DNA of 64,000 nucleotides, taken from assembly GCF_002899715.1 (NCBI RefSeq), contig NZ_PPEK01000001.1:62001-126000 (forward strand), in the 5' to 3' direction. The first letter of the stretch is position 1, and each line of letters starts with the position of its first letter. The DNA comes from Enteroscipio rubneri (lineage in GTDB: Bacteria; Actinomycetota; Coriobacteriia; Coriobacteriales; Eggerthellaceae). The translations under genes and the position numbers were made by a program. Below the pieces are notes generated by a model, which was not told where the DNA came from, did no database searches, and worked only from the letters and a program-made list of their open reading frames with translations. This document shows, piece by piece, positions 8,138 through 18,635 of the stretch.

Positions 8138-8791
8138 ATGCAGATTGATATGAAGCAACCGATCCTCGACAAAAACGACCAACTGGCATCCGAGCTGCGC
8201 GAGCGGTTCGCAACGAATCGCGTGTTCGTACTCGACCTTCTAGCCAGTCCCGGATCGGGCAAGACGTCCACCATCCTGGCCACCATCGACGCGTTGCGCG
8301 ACGAGTTCAACATCGCCGTCATCGAAGGCGACATTGCCAGCAGCGTCGATGCGGAGAAGATCAAGGCGCAGGGTATACCTGCGGTGCAGATCAACACCGG
8401 TGGCGCGTGTCATTTGGAAAGCGCTATGCTGAAGCGAGCCGTCGATGTGCTGGATCTCGAGCGCCTCGACCTCATCATCGTCGAAAACGTGGGAAACCTC
8501 GTGTGCCCCACCGATTTCGATTTGGGCGAGAACGCGAAGGTTATGATCCTTTCGGTGCCTGAAGGCGACGACAAGCCGCTCAAGTATCCTGGAGTGTTCC
8601 AGGCGGCCGAGGCGGTGGTACTCAACAAAGTGGACACGATGCCCGTGTTCGACTTCGATCGCGAGGCATTCGAATCCGCCGTCAAGCAGCTCAACCCGCA
8701 AGCGCCCATATTCCCCATCGCGGCCACGAAGGGCGACGGGGTGGAGGCATGGGCTGAATGGCTGGCGGAACGCGTGCGCGCTATCCAGTAG
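8138..8791 (+). CDS. hypB: Hydrogenase maturation GTPase HypB
   Basis: 217 residues. G1/Walker A loop SPGSGKTS (about 37-44), the metal-site region TGGACHLE and the guanine-specificity motif NKVD are all visible. The His-rich or CxxCGC N-terminal nickel-store found in some HypB proteins is absent, so this is the short form. The start is supported by AAAGGAG at 8130. It provides the GTP-dependent step of nickel insertion with HypA. Confidence 0.95.
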   Translation: MQIDMKQPILDKNDQLASELRERFATNRVFVLDLLASPGSGKTSTILATIDALRDEFNIAVIEGDIASSVDAEKIKAQGIPAVQINTGGACHLESAMLKRAVDVLDLERLDLIIVENVGNLVCPTDFDLGENAKVMILSVPEGDDKPLKYPGVFQAAEAVVLNKVDTMPVFDFDREAFESAVKQLNPQAPIFPIAATKGDGVEAWAEWLAERVRAIQ

Positions 8792-9013
8792 GAGGTGCTC
8801 GATCGGCGTCTGAATGCGCGGGCAGCGTGCGCGTCTGGTCGACGCCGAACCAGCTTGTAGCGGATACGCGCAAATCCACGAGCGACCGGCGGACTCGAAC
8901 GATGCCGAACGACAGAACGAGCTCGGTGGAAGCCGAATGCGCGAACGGTTCCAAAGTCGAAACAATCCGAGCCTACACTGGGGTGTGTCGAAGCTGCTGA
9001 GGAAAGGAAGACC

Positions 9014-9832
9014 ATGAACACCGAAGAGCGGTATCGCGCGTGCGTCGACGCGCTGAAGGACTATGCGGACGGCGCGGGCTTCACCGATGTCGTTATCGGT
9101 CTGTCGGGCGGTATGGATTCAAGCCTCGTTGCCGTTATGAGCGTGGATGCGTTCGGGGCCGACCATGTGCACGGCGTGATGCTGCCCGGACCGTATTCAA
9201 CCGAGCACTCGCTCGACGATGCACGGCAGTTGGCCGATGCCCTCGGCATCGACGCATGCGTCGTTTCGATTTGCGAGCCGTTCGAGGCCTTCGAGCAGGT
9301 GCTTGCGCGTGCATGCGGCGGCGAACTGGCGGGATTGGCCGCGGAGAACACGCAGGCTCGCTGTCGCACGGTGTGCCTCATGGCGTTGTCGAACCGCTTC
9401 GGCTGGATGCTCGTGAACACGGGCAACAAAAGCGAATCCATGATGGGCTACTCGACGCTCTACGGCGATACCGCCGGTGCGTTCGCCCCTCTTGGAGGCT
9501 TATACAAGATCGATGTGTACGAAGTCGCGCGCTGGCGCAACGAGGCGGCGGTGGCTGAAGGGGCCGTTCCCCCTATCCCCGAGCACGTGTTCGTCAAGCC
9601 GCCGAGCGCCGAGCTCTCGCCCGATCAGGAGGACGAGAAGAGCATGGGCATCGACTATCCGACGCTCGACGTGCTGCTCGTCGCCCATAAGGAGCGCGGT
9701 CTCGGGCCGGAAGAGCTCATCGCGGAAGGCTTCGACGCCGCCACCGTGGAGCGCATCGTAGCCACGGTGGCGGCGAACGCTTTCAAGCGCGCTTTGGAGC
9801 CGCCGTTCCCCTCCGCGCCCTTCTACGACTGA
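9014..9832 (+). CDS. nadE: NH3-dependent NAD+ synthetase
   Basis: 272 residues. The PP-loop ATP-binding motif SGGMDS (31-36) and the NTGNKSESMMGYSTLYGD signature of NadE are present. There is no N-terminal glutaminase domain, so ammonia is the likely nitrogen donor. It amidates nicotinate adenine dinucleotide to NAD+ in the cytoplasm. Shine-Dalgarno GAGGAAAGGAAG precedes the ATG. It stands alone, 222 bp after hypB. Confidence 0.95.
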   Translation: MNTEERYRACVDALKDYADGAGFTDVVIGLSGGMDSSLVAVMSVDAFGADHVHGVMLPGPYSTEHSLDDARQLADALGIDACVVSICEPFEAFEQVLARACGGELAGLAAENTQARCRTVCLMALSNRFGWMLVNTGNKSESMMGYSTLYGDTAGAFAPLGGLYKIDVYEVARWRNEAAVAEGAVPPIPEHVFVKPPSAELSPDQEDEKSMGIDYPTLDVLLVAHKERGLGPEELIAEGFDAATVERIVATVAANAFKRALEPPFPSAPFYD

Positions 9833-10531
9833 TCTGCGTTGGCGCTCCTGATAGGCGTGAGTTGAAGCATGGCGTCGATGCGTTGGCCGAGCATGTTCCG
9901 TGGAGCCTTCATGGGCCACTACGATCTGCGCACGCGGCTTCGTGCGAAATGATGTTGCGAATCTTCGCCTCCCGCGTCGCAGGTCCGCGCGGAATCGCGC
10001 CTGCATTTCATCATCCTGATCGGAGTGCGCAGCACCCCCGTCGTCCCGTGCGAAGCGCGCAGTCGAAGGGCCTTGCGCCGCGTCGACCTCGGCTCGGCTG
10101 CTGAAAAACCGAATTCCGTCAAGAAAACGAGGTATGGGAAGCCCGAAGCCGGTTTTCGGGCCGCCTGCGAAGAAAGCAGGCGAGCCTTCAGCTTCGTTTG
10201 CGCAGGTCGCGCGATGGTGTCTAGAGTTCGAAGGCTCGCCGGCCCTCCCATACCTCGTTTTTCTCGCAGAATTCGCGGATTCCGCCGCTGAACCGACGGG
10301 GCGCGGCGGGACTTCTGCGCAGCGAGCGGGGGCGGGAGCGGGGCCTAAACGGCCTCCTGTGCTGCATCCGGCGGCCGCGCCGGCACGAGGCCGGCTGCTG
10401 CAGATGCGCGCGCATGCCGCACACTTTGCGAAGATTGCATGACGCTGCGCCGCGCCGCCCTCGCCTTTTCGGCGCGCTCTCTATACTCTGATGCCCATCG
10501 GAAACGGATAGAGCAAAGGGGCGTAAGTGCA
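9833..10531. other. Gene-free region holding inverted-repeat element copy A
   Basis: 699 bp without a credible gene. 9833-10083 has no clear feature beyond a stretch (10012-10070) resembling the ATCCTGA...CGAAGG type of intergenic repeat. 10084-10298 is the inverted-repeat element. A possible -10 TATACT (10482-10487) precedes the flavoprotein at 10532. Confidence 0.6.
10084..10298 (+). repeat. Inverted-repeat (MITE-like) element, copy A
   Basis: About 215 bp. The left side reads GAATTCCGTCAAGAAAACG then AGGTATGGGA (10111-10139); the right side is its near reverse complement (10246-10273). An interior block GCGCAGGTCGCGCGATGG (10200-10216) is shared with a second copy lying in the opposite orientation at 55185-55401. 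It contains no ORF with family features. Non-autonomous mobile element or large structured intergenic repeat; which of these cannot be told here. Confidence 0.75.
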
Positions 10532-12049
10532 ATGGAGCGACGCGCGTTCTTCAAACTGGCGGGCATCTCGGCGGCGTCGCTGGCTGCGCTCGGCGCGCTC
10601 GGCGCGTGCGACGCCGGGATTGTTGAAGATAATCCCCTGATGGGCGCTTTGGAATCCGATGACGCGTCCGAATCCTTGTCACCCGCAGGTTCGCCCGCGG
10701 TCTCGTTTTCTGCTGAGGTTGACGTCCTGATCGTGGGCAGCGGCGTCGCGGGCCTGTCCGCGGCAATAGCTCCCGTCAAGGCGGGGCGGTCGGTAATGAT
10801 CGTGGACAAGCTCGAGCTGCTGGGCGGGGAGAGCTACGAATCGAACGGCGTCATATGCGTCGCCGGGAGCGACGTGCAGCGCGCCGCGGGCGCCGATCGC
10901 TCGATCGACGAGGCGTGGCAGGTTGTTCAGAAGAAGTTGAGCGAGGTCGGCGTCGTCGAACTTGCGCTCGCCCAGCGTCTGTTCGAGGCGGCTCCGCGAT
11001 GGGTCGATCTTCTTGCAAGCGAGTACGGTGCGCAGTTTTCCGATCCGTCCATCGTCGAGTCGGACGACGTGAAGGGCCTGATCCTGCTGCCGAAGAACGG
11101 CTTGGGCGACATGGAGAGCATCATGGTTCCATTGCGCGACGGACTTCTCGATGCCGGTGCCGTATTCCATACCGATTACCGGGCGACAGCAGTCATCCTC
11201 TCGGAGGCAGCGGTGGTGCGCGGCGTGCGCTTCTCTGTAGCGAAGGGGACTTCGACGGTCGATGTAGGCGCCCGCCGCGTCGTTGTGGCTGCGGGCGGTT
11301 TCTCGAGCAGCCAGCCGCTCGTTCACAGCTACCTGCCCGACCAAGAGCGCATCGCCTGCTATACGACCGCATCGATGGGCGAGGGCCAAATGCTGTGCGA
11401 GGCCGTCGGCGGTCAGCTCGAAGGCATGGACGTAGCGGCTCCGCTCACGAGCGATATCCCCCAAGCTGCGGCATGGGGGCTGTTCGGGCCGACGCTCATC
11501 GTCGATGCGCTTGGCAATCGGTTCGCACGCGAGGACAGTATCGATGCGGCGGCGAACGCCTGCGCGGCCGACGAACGCGGCTATTGGTGGACGATCTTCG
11601 ACGAGGAGCTGGTAAACGGCGGCCAGTCGCGCAGCTTGGCGCAGGTGACGAGCGGGAACTCCCGGCGGGTTGTCGGACCCTGCAACGATCTTGCCGCGCT
11701 CGCCGCGCAGGCGGGCATTCCGTCCGAAACGCTGGAGGGCACGTTCGCTCGCTTCGATGCCGCCATCGAAGCCGGCAAAGATGAGGATTTTGGGCGCACG
11801 TCCTTCCTGCAGAAGCTCAACCCGCCGTACTACGCCATCAAGCAGATGCCCGTTCGCTACAAGACGCGCGGCGGAGTGCGAACCGATGAAGACGGGCGTG
11901 TGCTCGGATCGCTCGATGCGGCGATTTCGGGCATCTATTGCTGCGGCGCATCGGCGGCTATCGGCATGGCGGGTATCGCGGCGAGCGGCGCATCGGGCAT
12001 GCTGGTGGGCGAAGCGGTGGCTGCCTCGCTTGAAGGCGACGACGCCTAG
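10532..12049 (+). CDS. Tat-exported FAD-dependent oxidoreductase (fumarate reductase flavoprotein family)
   Basis: 505 residues from ATG 10532, chosen because it begins the Tat signal MERRAFFKLAG; upstream in-frame codons would bury it. Lipobox-like LGAC follows, so a membrane-anchored lipoprotein outside the cytoplasmic membrane is likely. FAD-binding dinucleotide fold VLIVGSGVAGLSAAIAPVKAG at about 65-90, and the C-terminal GIYCCGASAAIGMAG segment of the FAD_binding_2 family. These enzymes reduce unsaturated organic acids; the substrate is unknown. It is shorter than the other four flavoproteins here and lacks an adjacent regulator. A second, different flavoprotein follows after a large hairpin. 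Confidence 0.85.
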   Translation: MERRAFFKLAGISAASLAALGALGACDAGIVEDNPLMGALESDDASESLSPAGSPAVSFSAEVDVLIVGSGVAGLSAAIAPVKAGRSVMIVDKLELLGGESYESNGVICVAGSDVQRAAGADRSIDEAWQVVQKKLSEVGVVELALAQRLFEAAPRWVDLLASEYGAQFSDPSIVESDDVKGLILLPKNGLGDMESIMVPLRDGLLDAGAVFHTDYRATAVILSEAAVVRGVRFSVAKGTSTVDVGARRVVVAAGGFSSSQPLVHSYLPDQERIACYTTASMGEGQMLCEAVGGQLEGMDVAAPLTSDIPQAAAWGLFGPTLIVDALGNRFAREDSIDAAANACAADERGYWWTIFDEELVNGGQSRSLAQVTSGNSRRVVGPCNDLAALAAQAGIPSETLEGTFARFDAAIEAGKDEDFGRTSFLQKLNPPYYAIKQMPVRYKTRGGVRTDEDGRVLGSLDAAISGIYCCGASAAIGMAGIAASGASGMLVGEAVAASLEGDDA

Positions 12050-12065
12050 GGGCCAGGGCGGTCGG

Positions 12066-12126
12066 GAGGGCGGCGGATCCGAGCGGCTGCTCGCTTCGCT
12101 CGCAGGATTGCGGACCCGCCGCCCTC
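12066..12126 (+). terminator. Large hairpin between two flavoprotein genes
   Basis: 16-nt arms 12066-12081 and 12111-12126 pair with one mismatch. The 29-nt loop carries GCTCGCTTCGCTCGCAGGAT, nearly the same as the loop of the hairpin at 13938-14016. There is no U tract. Confidence 0.6.
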
Positions 12127-12279
12127 GCTCTGCGGCGTTGCCGTGAGGTTGCCGACCTGCAAGAAGGCGGCAACCGGTTCTTGATGACCTCATGACACAA
12201 TGACAGCACGTACTCGCCAAAGCGGCGCCGATTGCGCATGGGCGCCAGCGTCGCTATGGACAAGGAAGTGGAGGTCAGC

Positions 12280-13923
12280 ATGGCTGAGGACAACACAGGA
12301 CTTACAAGCGCTGCGAAGCGGACGGTATCGCGACGGTCGTTTTTGACGGGAGCATGCGCGGCAGGCGCGCTTGCGGCTGTCGGCGGATTGACGGCGTGTG
12401 CAGGCACGCCCCAGAATGACGGGCAGGGGACCGAGGGCGGATCCGGCAGCGGCACGAACGGCGACGGGGCGGCAGGCAATGCGGCTCCCAGCTCGATCGA
12501 CAAGACCTACGATACCGATCTGCTTATCGTCGGCGCCGGCGGCAGCGGTCTTGCGTGCGCGGTGCAGGCGGCGCTTAACAACATGAACTTCATCGTGGTG
12601 GATCGAAACAGCCAGGTAGGCGGTAATGCGAGCTTTGTCGAAGGCATGTTCGCCGTCAACTCCTCGCTTCAGCGCGAGCAGGGGATCGATATCAAGCCCG
12701 CCGACGTCATCGAGGCCGAGCTGACGCGCGGCCAGCATCGCCAGAACGGCGATTACTGGCTTGATCTGGTAAACAATTCGGCTGACAACATCTCTTGGTG
12801 TCAAGAGCAGGGCGTGCAGTATTCGGGTACGGTGGACGACTACTACGGTGGCCTGTTCCCGACGTTCCATTGGTTCAAAGAAGGCAAGGCGGCGGTCGGC
12901 TACGTCGAGCCCATGAAGAACCGTCTGGACGAGCTTGGCGTCGAGCTGCACCTCAATACGACGGTGAACGGTCTGATCATGCAGGATAAGAAGGTTGCCG
13001 GGGCCTATGCTGACGGCGACGAAGGCACAGTGCAGTACAACGCGAAGGCGGTCGTGTTCGCGACGGGCGGGTTCGGCGGCAACGCCGAGGTCATCGCCGA
13101 GCAGGGTTGGGACACCGATGGTGTTCATATCGTTGGATCGCCGAATGCCGCTGGCGACGGCTACCGCCTTGCCATGGACAATGGCGGGAAGAACATGATG
13201 GCGGGCTCGGCCCAATCCATCCTGTACGCCATCCAGGCCTTCCCGGCCATCGACTTCCACGACGCGGCCGAGAACCCCATCAACGGGTATTTCGGCATAG
13301 CTGCGGGCGGTCCGGTGCTGTGGGTGAACGAGGCGTGCGAGCGCTACAGTCGCGAGAACCTCACGGCCGACAACCTGGTGCTCCAGTGCATTCCCGGCAA
13401 GGACAACAAGGCCAACTACGTATTGTTCGACCAGGCCATCTTCGATCAATTCTTCGGCAAAGACGATGACGCCAAGAAGATGTTCCAGGACGGTTTGGCC
13501 AGCAACGACGGTAACAGCCTGTTCCAAGCCGATACGGTTGAGGACCTGGCTGGCAAATTCGATCTCGACGCCGATGCGCTCAAGGCGACGGTCGATCATT
13601 ACAACGAGCTGTGCAAGGCAGGAGCCGACACCGATTTCGGCAAAGCGGCCGACCTCATGGTGCCCGTCGAAACCGCGCCGCTCTATATGGCGAAGCTTTC
13701 GTACAGCTACTTCTTCTCCGTCGGGGGTATTGCCACCGACAAGAAGCGCCGCGTGCTCGACGGCGATATGAACCCTATCGAAGGCCTCTATGCCATCGGC
13801 AACGACGGCAACATGCTCTACCGCAACGTGTACACCATCAACATGCCGGGCACTGCGTTCGGGAACCAGGTGAATTCGGGCCGCGAGGCCGCGAACGCCG
13901 CCATGGAGTACGTGCAGGGCTAA
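12280..13923 (+). CDS. Tat-exported FAD-dependent oxidoreductase (urocanate/fumarate reductase-like)
   Basis: 547 residues from ATG 12280, preceded by GGAGG at 12271; in-frame ATGs at 12232 and 12256 lack good ribosome sites. Tat motif SRRSFLTG with a Cys after the hydrophobic stretch (GGLTAC) suggests a Tat lipoprotein. A Gly/Ser/Asn-rich linker is followed by the FAD fold LLIVGAGGSGLACAVQAAL and the C-terminal GLYAIGNDGNMLYRNVYTINMPG typical of the group. It resembles the 40379 flavoprotein in its C-terminal motif. Probably a terminal reductase of anaerobic respiration; the electron donor is not encoded beside it. Confidence 0.88.
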   Translation: MAEDNTGLTSAAKRTVSRRSFLTGACAAGALAAVGGLTACAGTPQNDGQGTEGGSGSGTNGDGAAGNAAPSSIDKTYDTDLLIVGAGGSGLACAVQAALNNMNFIVVDRNSQVGGNASFVEGMFAVNSSLQREQGIDIKPADVIEAELTRGQHRQNGDYWLDLVNNSADNISWCQEQGVQYSGTVDDYYGGLFPTFHWFKEGKAAVGYVEPMKNRLDELGVELHLNTTVNGLIMQDKKVAGAYADGDEGTVQYNAKAVVFATGGFGGNAEVIAEQGWDTDGVHIVGSPNAAGDGYRLAMDNGGKNMMAGSAQSILYAIQAFPAIDFHDAAENPINGYFGIAAGGPVLWVNEACERYSRENLTADNLVLQCIPGKDNKANYVLFDQAIFDQFFGKDDDAKKMFQDGLASNDGNSLFQADTVEDLAGKFDLDADALKATVDHYNELCKAGADTDFGKAADLMVPVETAPLYMAKLSYSYFFSVGGIATDKKRRVLDGDMNPIEGLYAIGNDGNMLYRNVYTINMPGTAFGNQVNSGREAANAAMEYVQG

Positions 13924-13937
13924 TCCGATCGGGCGAG

Positions 13938-14016
13938 GGAGGGGGTCCTGAAAGGGCTCCGAAAGACCGCTCGCTGCGCTCGCAGGATCTTTCGGAGCCC
14001 TTTCAGGACCCCCTCC
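13938..14016 (+). terminator. Exceptionally long perfect hairpin after flavoprotein gene
   Basis: Two 29-nt arms (13938-13966 and 13988-14016) are perfectly complementary, enclosing a 21-nt loop, CCGCTCGCTGCGCTCGCAGG plus A. It begins 15 bp after the flavoprotein stop. No U tract follows. Likely transcript-end or processing structure; its length is far beyond a normal intrinsic terminator. Confidence 0.75.
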
Positions 14017-14086
14017 TCCGGTTGCATGCCAGCAGAACTGCGGGCGCGCGGCCGGACCTCGGACGGCTGGGAGCCCTTGGGGGAAC

Positions 14087-14112
14087 CGCTCGCTGCGCTC
14101 GCGGTTTCGGGG
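14087..14112 (+). repeat. Third copy of the CGCTCGCTGCGCTCGC loop motif
   Basis: AACCGC and GCGGTT form a short stem around TCGCTGCGCTC, reproducing the loop sequence of the hairpins at 12066 and 13938. It lies just before the histidine kinase gene. Confidence 0.5.
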
Positions 14113-14174
14113 GGCTTTCGAAATACCTCTGCTGATGTATGGCGCTTGCGGTGTCGGGCGCGTACCATGACGGC

Positions 14175-15407
14175 ATGGACAACTTTCTTGTGAACAATCG
14201 TGCGATGACTCCGAAAGATTGGGGAGTCGACGCCGCCGTGGCCGTGATGGCGTTTCTCATTGGGTGCGGCCAGCTCATGCTGGCGGCGTCTTCCATTGTG
14301 ATTCCCGACTTGGCCATGCGGCAATATTTGGGCATCGTGAATGTCGTGCCCAGCGCTTCGGTGTTCGTGGCGCTTGCCCTCACCACGTTGCCGCTTGCGG
14401 TGCGCCGCCGGTTTCCGTGGCCGGTGTTCCTGTTCACCTTCGTCGCCTTCATCGGGTTGCAGAATGCGTTCAGCGGTTTCTCGCTTTCCATCATCGGCCC
14501 GGTCGTAGCCGTCTACACCATCGCCTGCGAACTCAGCCGCGTTGAGGCGGCAATTGCCGTCGCCCTCGCCGTGCTCGGCCTCGTGTTCTCTGAAGCGCCT
14601 TCGCGCACGGCGAGCCTTGCGTTCTTCACGCGCGCGACCAACATCGCGCTCGTCGCGGCTGCAGCGTTGGGCGGATATGCGTATCGCACGCACCGCGCCT
14701 ACGTGGAGGCGGTGGAGCAGCGCGCCGAAGAGGCCGAACGCGCAGGCGCACAGGAAGCGGCTCGTCGGGTCGAAGAGGAGCGTGTGCGCATAGCCCGGGA
14801 GGTGCACGACATCACGGCGCATTCCCTTTCCGCGGTCAGCGTCCAGGCCGCAGCAGCCGAGCGCCTGGTCGATCGCGACCCTGCGGCGGCGAAGGAGGCT
14901 ATAGCCGCGGTGCGTGCAACCGCGAAGGGCGCGCTCGACGACATCCGCAGCATGATCGGCGTGCTGCGGCATGGCGATGCGGCCGCCGACATGGCTCCAA
15001 CGGTGGGCACGGACCGTCTTGATGATCTGGTTGTCTATCTGGGCAAGGCGGGTATCGTTGCGTCCCTCGACGATGCCGGGTATGATCGCAGCCGCGTGCC
15101 CGCCCACGTGGATGTGGCCCTTTTCGGCATTGCGCGCGAGGCGGCCACCAATATCGTGCGCCATGCGCATGCCAAAACTGCTGTGCTGTCTCTTGCGCTC
15201 GAAGGAGGCCGCGCACGGCTCGTCGTCGAGGACGACGGACGTGGATTCGACGTGGCGGATTCGGAGCATGGACATGGGATCGAGGGCATGCGCGAACGCG
15301 CGCGACTGCTTGGCGGCACGCTCGAGGCAGATGCGCGTCCAGCCGGCGGATTCCGCGTGACGGCGGTGCTGCCGACGGGCGCCGGAACGGAAGGACGCGA
15401 GGCATGA
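14175..15407 (+). CDS. NarX/DesK-type sensor histidine kinase
   Basis: 410 residues from ATG 14175 (MDNFLVNNRAM); an ATG at 14139 is in frame and no strong ribosome site favours either. TACCAT (14163-14168) lies seven bases before 14175, so the message could be leaderless. About six transmembrane segments (residues 15-170), then a HisKA_3 dimerisation domain with acceptor His in AREVHDITAH, N-box REAATNIVRHA, G1 VEDDGRGFD and G2 GHGIEGMRERARLLGG. It phosphorylates the response regulator that starts in the overlapping ATGA at its stop. Stimulus unknown. Confidence 0.9.
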   Translation: MDNFLVNNRAMTPKDWGVDAAVAVMAFLIGCGQLMLAASSIVIPDLAMRQYLGIVNVVPSASVFVALALTTLPLAVRRRFPWPVFLFTFVAFIGLQNAFSGFSLSIIGPVVAVYTIACELSRVEAAIAVALAVLGLVFSEAPSRTASLAFFTRATNIALVAAAALGGYAYRTHRAYVEAVEQRAEEAERAGAQEAARRVEEERVRIAREVHDITAHSLSAVSVQAAAAERLVDRDPAAAKEAIAAVRATAKGALDDIRSMIGVLRHGDAAADMAPTVGTDRLDDLVVYLGKAGIVASLDDAGYDRSRVPAHVDVALFGIAREAATNIVRHAHAKTAVLSLALEGGRARLVVEDDGRGFDVADSEHGHGIEGMRERARLLGGTLEADARPAGGFRVTAVLPTGAGTEGREA

Positions 15408-16156
15408 GAGACGAGCGGACAGCTGCGATGGCTTCTGGAAATGGACGGATCGGCCCCGATTCGCCGCGGGACGTTCCGCTGCGCGTGCTCGTAGCCGACG
15501 ATCAAGACTTGGTGCGCAGCGGATTCCGGCTCATTCTTTTGTCCTATGACGGCATCGAGGTGGTGGGTGAGGCGCGCGACGGCGAGCAGGCGGTCGAGCT
15601 GGCGCGACGTTTGCGTCCTGACGTGGTGCTCATGGATATTCGCATGCCGCACATGGATGGGATCGAAGCCACGCGCACCATCAGAAACGATACTGCGCTG
15701 GACGAGGTGCACGTGCTCATTCTCACCACGTTCGACCTGGATGAATACGTGTATGATGCGCTTGCGGCCGGGGCGAGTGGTTTCCTGCTCAAGGACGCCG
15801 ATCCCGACGAGATCGCTTCGGCTGTGCGTGTCGTTTCCCAGGGCGACGCGCTCATTGCGCCTTCCATCACTCGGCGGCTTGTCGAAGCGTTCGTCGCATC
15901 GCGTCCCGCGAGCGCGGGAGCCGCTGGCAGAACCGCCGCTCTGCGTGCGCTGACCGATCGCGAGCGCGAGATACTTGTGTACGTGGCCCGGGGCCTGTCG
16001 AACGACGAGATAGGCGCGCGCCTCTTCATTTCGCCTGCCACGGTGAAGACCCACCTTGCACGCATCATGGCCAAGCTCGATGCGCATGACCGCGCTCAGC
16101 TTGTCGTGGCCGCCTACGAGGGAGGGCTCGTCAAGCCCGGACCGACCCTGCCGTAA
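15404..16156 (+). CDS. NarL/LuxR-family response regulator
   Basis: 250 residues. The receiver domain begins about residue 26 (LRVLVADDQDLVRSGF), phospho-acceptor Asp in VVLMDIRMPHMDG, Lys in LLKDADPDE. C-terminal LuxR HTH: LTDREREILVYVARGLSNDE to ATVKTHLARIMAKL. It overlaps the kinase stop by 4 bp, so the pair is translationally coupled. An internal ATG at 15428 would remove the non-conserved first eight residues. The operon may regulate itself or nearby stress genes; the target is unknown. Confidence 0.93.
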   Translation: MRDERTAAMASGNGRIGPDSPRDVPLRVLVADDQDLVRSGFRLILLSYDGIEVVGEARDGEQAVELARRLRPDVVLMDIRMPHMDGIEATRTIRNDTALDEVHVLILTTFDLDEYVYDALAAGASGFLLKDADPDEIASAVRVVSQGDALIAPSITRRLVEAFVASRPASAGAAGRTAALRALTDREREILVYVARGLSNDEIGARLFISPATVKTHLARIMAKLDAHDRAQLVVAAYEGGLVKPGPTLP

Positions 16157-16236
16157 TGGTCACGACCAGTTGTGGCGAAAATTTGACGATTCGTTTAAAC
16201 CTTAGTCAAAGCGACTGAGGTTTTCTGCAAATTCTC

Positions 16237-16264
16237 TTGAAATCCGAATCAAGGGTGTTATGAT
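16237..16264 (+). promoter_or_regulatory. Sigma-A promoter of groES-groEL
   Basis: TTGAAA (16237-16242) and TATGAT (16259-16264) with a 16-bp spacer. The predicted start falls just ahead of the CIRCE operator. Confidence 0.75.
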
Positions 16265-16274
16265 AACGCAGTGT

Positions 16275-16301
16275 TTAGCACTCGTTACCGCGGAGTGCTA
16301 G
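16275..16301 (+). promoter_or_regulatory. CIRCE operator (HrcA binding site)
   Basis: TTAGCACTC, nine bases, GAGTGCTAG: an almost perfect match to the CIRCE element TTAGCACTC-N9-GAGTGCTAA. HrcA binding here represses the groE operon and heat releases it. hrcA is not in the window. Confidence 0.95.
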
Positions 16302-16385
16302 CAGTCGCCACAACCGAGTGGTTAAATAGGGTATCAACGCGGCAACCGGCTTCGTGGATGAGACGGACGAAAGGAAGGCAACGTT

Positions 16386-16673
16386 ATGAACTTGAAACCA
16401 TTGGGTGATCGCGTCATCATCAAGCAGGACGAGGCGGAAGAGAAGACCGCTTCCGGCTTGTATCTCGCCTCCGAGGCGAAGGAAAAGCCCCAGACGGGCG
16501 TTGTGCTGGCTGTGGGAGAAGGCAAGCTCGATAAGGAGGGCACGCTGGTTCCCGTTCCGGTGAAGGTGGGCGACAAGGTCATCTACGGCAAGTACGGCGG
16601 CACGGAAATCCATGTCGACGGCGAAGACGTGCTCATCGTGCGCGCAGACGACTTGTACGCGGTGTTCGAGTAA
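16386..16673 (+). CDS. groS: Co-chaperonin GroES
   Basis: 95 residues, the normal length. N-terminal LKPLGDRVIIKQDEAEEKTASG is the GroES signature; the mobile loop and the C-terminal EDVLIVRADDLYAVFE are intact. GroES caps the GroEL cylinder during ATP-driven folding. It lies behind a sigma-A promoter and CIRCE operator and 53 bp ahead of groEL, so the two are an HrcA-controlled heat-shock operon. Confidence 0.98.
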   Translation: MNLKPLGDRVIIKQDEAEEKTASGLYLASEAKEKPQTGVVLAVGEGKLDKEGTLVPVPVKVGDKVIYGKYGGTEIHVDGEDVLIVRADDLYAVFE

Positions 16674-16690
16674 GTCTCATTCCTTGTTGA

Positions 16691-18361
<1,671 letters not shown>

Positions 18362-18366
18362 TCTGG

Positions 18367-18417
18367 GTTCCGCCGGCTTTCAGCCGGCGGAACAGCCCAG
18401 CGCCCTTTGCGGGCGCT
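18367..18417 (+). terminator. Tandem hairpins after groEL
   Basis: First hairpin: perfect 12-bp arms GTTCCGCCGGCT and AGCCGGCGGAAC (18367-18393, loop TTC). Second: GCGCCC and GGGCGC (18401-18417). A further GC-rich hairpin ending in CCCCGTTTTG lies at about 18463-18490. Confidence 0.75.
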
Positions 18418-18635
18418 TCGGTTCGCGTGTTGGACCGAAACCACCTCAAACTTGGAAACGCAGGGCGGTCCCGTCGGGGCCGCCCCGTTTTGTGCGTCGG
18501 GCGCGGCATGCTCCCCGGACGAGCGTTCCGGGCATGTGCGGTCCCGGCAACCACGTGATCGGCGCTTTCGGAAAATAGTGACCGTTCGGCTACGCCGAAG
18601 CCGCGACAGGATCCTTCGACTACAATAGCAGGGCT

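Noticed and set aside
9833-10083. Possible riboswitch or small gene ahead of element copy A
   Set aside because: No conserved riboswitch core or ribosome site could be identified.
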